A stretch of 64,000 bases of DNA from Oscillospiraceae bacterium (lineage in GTDB: Bacteria > Bacillota > Clostridia > Saccharofermentanales > Saccharofermentanaceae), in assembly GCA_902775565.1 (NCBI GenBank), contig CACYMP010000003.1, positions 1 through 64,000 on the forward strand, given 5' to 3'. Shown piece after piece: positions 62,556-64,000 of the stretch (within the stretch, counting starts at the first letter, position 1; every line of letters starts with the position of its first letter). The notes under the pieces are model-generated. The model worked only from the letters and a program-made list of their open reading frames with translations, did no database searches and was not told the DNA's origin. A program made the translations under genes and the position numbers.

Positions 62556-64000
62556 GTCTGTAAAGATAAAGCCCTGCACGCTTTTTCTGATAAAGACGAT
62601 CTGGGTCTATCCGTTTTTCGCGGCAGGTCTTTACATGGCCTCCTCCCTGTTTATTTCCTCACCGGAGATCAGACTGATCATATCGGTGGTATTAGGTATC
62701 TTCCCGTGGAAGGAAGCCATGAAGAAATTATTCTCCAACGGCTACCGCCACACGAGGACGCAGCTTCTTGTGATGCTTCAGGTCCTTTGCACGAGTGTAT
62801 CTAGCGGATATTCGATCGAGAAATCCCTGCTTATGATGCGTCCGGTTATCGAACACACCTTTGGCAGACGCTGCATGCTGATAAAGCCGCTGATCAATCT
62901 CGAGAATGACCTGAAGCTTCACATAAGTTTGGAGAAAGCACTTAATTCGTTCGCGGAAGCGGTAAGGTTCCCTGAAACAGTGCCTATCTTTCACGCGCTG
63001 GCAATCTCAGGCGAGATCGGCAACAACAGCCTTGCGATACTGCGGAGTTCGTGTCAGATGCTGTCTGAAATGAACGCTGTACAAAGCGAGATACATGCTC
63101 AGAATGCGGGCAAGAATGCAGAAGCAGCCATGCTTTGTGCAATGCCTTTTGCTGTAACATTCGCGCTCAATTTCATGAGCCGTGACTATATAGATATGGC
63201 CCGGAATACCAATCTGGGTTCTGTTCTCCTTGCAATAGCGTTCGCTATATGCGTAATCGCATGTGCGATGCTTTTAAGATACATGTCCCACGATTCCGGA
63301 CGAAAGATACGCGCATCAGCCAGTCTTGGCTATGATGACTCATTAAAGGTTTCCCCCAAGTATCCTTTGACTTCCTTCTTCAGGCGTATCTTTCCTACCG
63401 GATTCATCACCTCAAGGCACGAGCTCTTCAACGAGTTATCGGTTAATCCCAGACTCGCTTATGAGCAGTACCTGAAGAAACAGATCCTGATCTGTGCGGC
63501 TTCCGGCTTCATAGGACTTACTGTGTCCATAAAAATCGGGAAGAATCCGTGCTTAGCTGTCCCGTTTATAGTCCTGATGGCTGTTCTCGGAAGCCGCGAG
63601 GTCAGATCTGAAGTCGAACGCAAAAGAGAAGATCTCATGACAGACATACCGCTGTTCATGTGCCTGATGTCAACACTCCTTGAAGCGGGAATGCAGCTTC
63701 CGAAAGCAATAGAGATCTGTGCGAAAGCATTTGGTGACAACAAGAGCCTGTCGCTTGAAATAAAGAACCTTAGAGCAATGATGCTGTCGGGCATATCCGC
63801 CTCAGAGGCAGTCGAGCGTTTCTCTTTAAGAATACAGATCCCGGAAGCGCAGTCAGCACTTCTTCTCGTCGCGAGATATGACAGGCTCGGAACAGCTGAA
63901 GTATTAAATCTTCTGCAGCTTCAGGCATCTTCATGCTGGAACCTTTGCAGAAATGCCGCGCGTAAAAAACAGGAACGCGAGGCTCTGGGGCTGCTTCTTC
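62500..64000 (+). CDS. TadB-TadC fusion membrane protein, partial at right edge
   Basis: A frame open from 62482 to the end of the window (at least 500 residues from the TTG at 62500; eight bases after GGGAGG; an ATG at 62518 is the alternative). The first half has two T2SSF-type parts: residues 85-225 (LLVMLQVLCTSVSSGYSIEK, FPETVPIFHALAISGE) and helices near 210, 240-260. The second half has helices at 329-365 and a second domain from 380 (DIPLFMCLMSTLLEAGMQLP). TadB and TadC are separate proteins in most Tad systems; here they are one. They form the inner-membrane platform of the pilus. I found no stop in frame. Confidence 0.85.
   Translation, partial: MNVSAAMKNLGTSWLTKLKSVKIKPCTLFLIKTIWVYPFFAAGLYMASSLFISSPEIRLIISVVLGIFPWKEAMKKLFSNGYRHTRTQLLVMLQVLCTSVSSGYSIEKSLLMMRPVIEHTFGRRCMLIKPLINLENDLKLHISLEKALNSFAEAVRFPETVPIFHALAISGEIGNNSLAILRSSCQMLSEMNAVQSEIHAQNAGKNAEAAMLCAMPFAVTFALNFMSRDYIDMARNTNLGSVLLAIAFAICVIACAMLLRYMSHDSGRKIRASASLGYDDSLKVSPKYPLTSFFRRIFPTGFITSRHELFNELSVNPRLAYEQYLKKQILICAASGFIGLTVSIKIGKNPCLAVPFIVLMAVLGSREVRSEVERKREDLMTDIPLFMCLMSTLLEAGMQLPKAIEICAKAFGDNKSLSLEIKNLRAMMLSGISASEAVERFSLRIQIPEAQSALLLVARYDRLGTAEVLNLLQLQASSCWNLCRNAARKKQEREALGLLL

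Overview
The window reads as chromosomal DNA of a Gram-positive, fermentative member of the Clostridia. Reasons: strong GGAGG ribosome sites, TTG starts, a SAM-I riboswitch, Mini-RNase III, ChW-repeat and NlpC/P60 surface proteins, an indolepyruvate:ferredoxin oxidoreductase, a BceRS/BceAB-type module and a Tad pilus operon. I cannot name the genus; an uncultured gut or rumen lineage is an inference. About 50 genes are supported, with four tRNAs, one riboswitch, one structured RNA and several intrinsic terminators.

Layout. 0.2-1.3 kb: two tandem membrane-anchored zinc-ribbon proteins. 1.35-5.9 kb (minus): iorA-iorB-thioesterase-paaK-ACT, an aryl 2-oxoacid to aryl-CoA operon. 6.0-13.5 kb (minus): a surface-glycan block with a WbpA/WbpB/WbpE-like set for a diaminouronic acid sugar, a glycosyltransferase, an LCP ligase, a VanZ-like protein and a TagD-like cytidylyltransferase. 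13.6-14.9 kb: an M20 dipeptidase. 14.9-20.4 kb: three paralogous SH3b-NlpC/P60 secreted hydrolases, all starting with TTG, separated by an accessory insert (DUF362 remnant, XRE regulator, small membrane protein, GNAT). 20.6-26.3 kb: lipoproteins and an A+T-rich patch with an acyl-CoA synthetase-like gene and a hydrolase pseudogene.

26.4-35.9 kb: a TetR regulator, the complete F-type ATP synthase operon atpIBEFHAGDC (minus), a GNAT and a class-I glutamine amidotransferase. The interval is bounded by a 36-bp exact direct repeat of tRNA-Lys sequence and by a shared 17-bp inner repeat, the geometry of a tRNA-integrated element. The c subunit has a two-carboxylate, Na+-type ion site, and epsilon lacks its C-terminal hairpin. 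35.9-36.1 kb: tRNA-His, tRNA-Gln, tRNA-Lys.

36.2-43.6 kb: argJ, then a BceAB-like transporter and a BceRS-like two-component system with a GGEEF diguanylate cyclase between them. 43.8-47.8 kb: a ChW-repeat NlpC/P60-like protein and a BspA-type LRR protein. 48-53.7 kb: trigger factor with a Lys/Ala-rich tail, a nicotinamidase-like hydrolase, tRNA-Arg, a phosphatase, a lipoprotein, rlmB and mrnC. 53.7-59.9 kb (minus): metK-recD2-comFC behind a SAM-I riboswitch, then a conserved-looking structured RNA (probable raiA motif) with its own promoter, then cysS. 60.4-64.0 kb (plus): a Tad secretion operon whose third gene fuses TadB and TadC and runs off the right edge.

The observations most worth following up are the tRNA-bounded ATP synthase interval with its Na+-type rotor, the probable raiA RNA downstream of comFC, and the TadB-TadC fusion.
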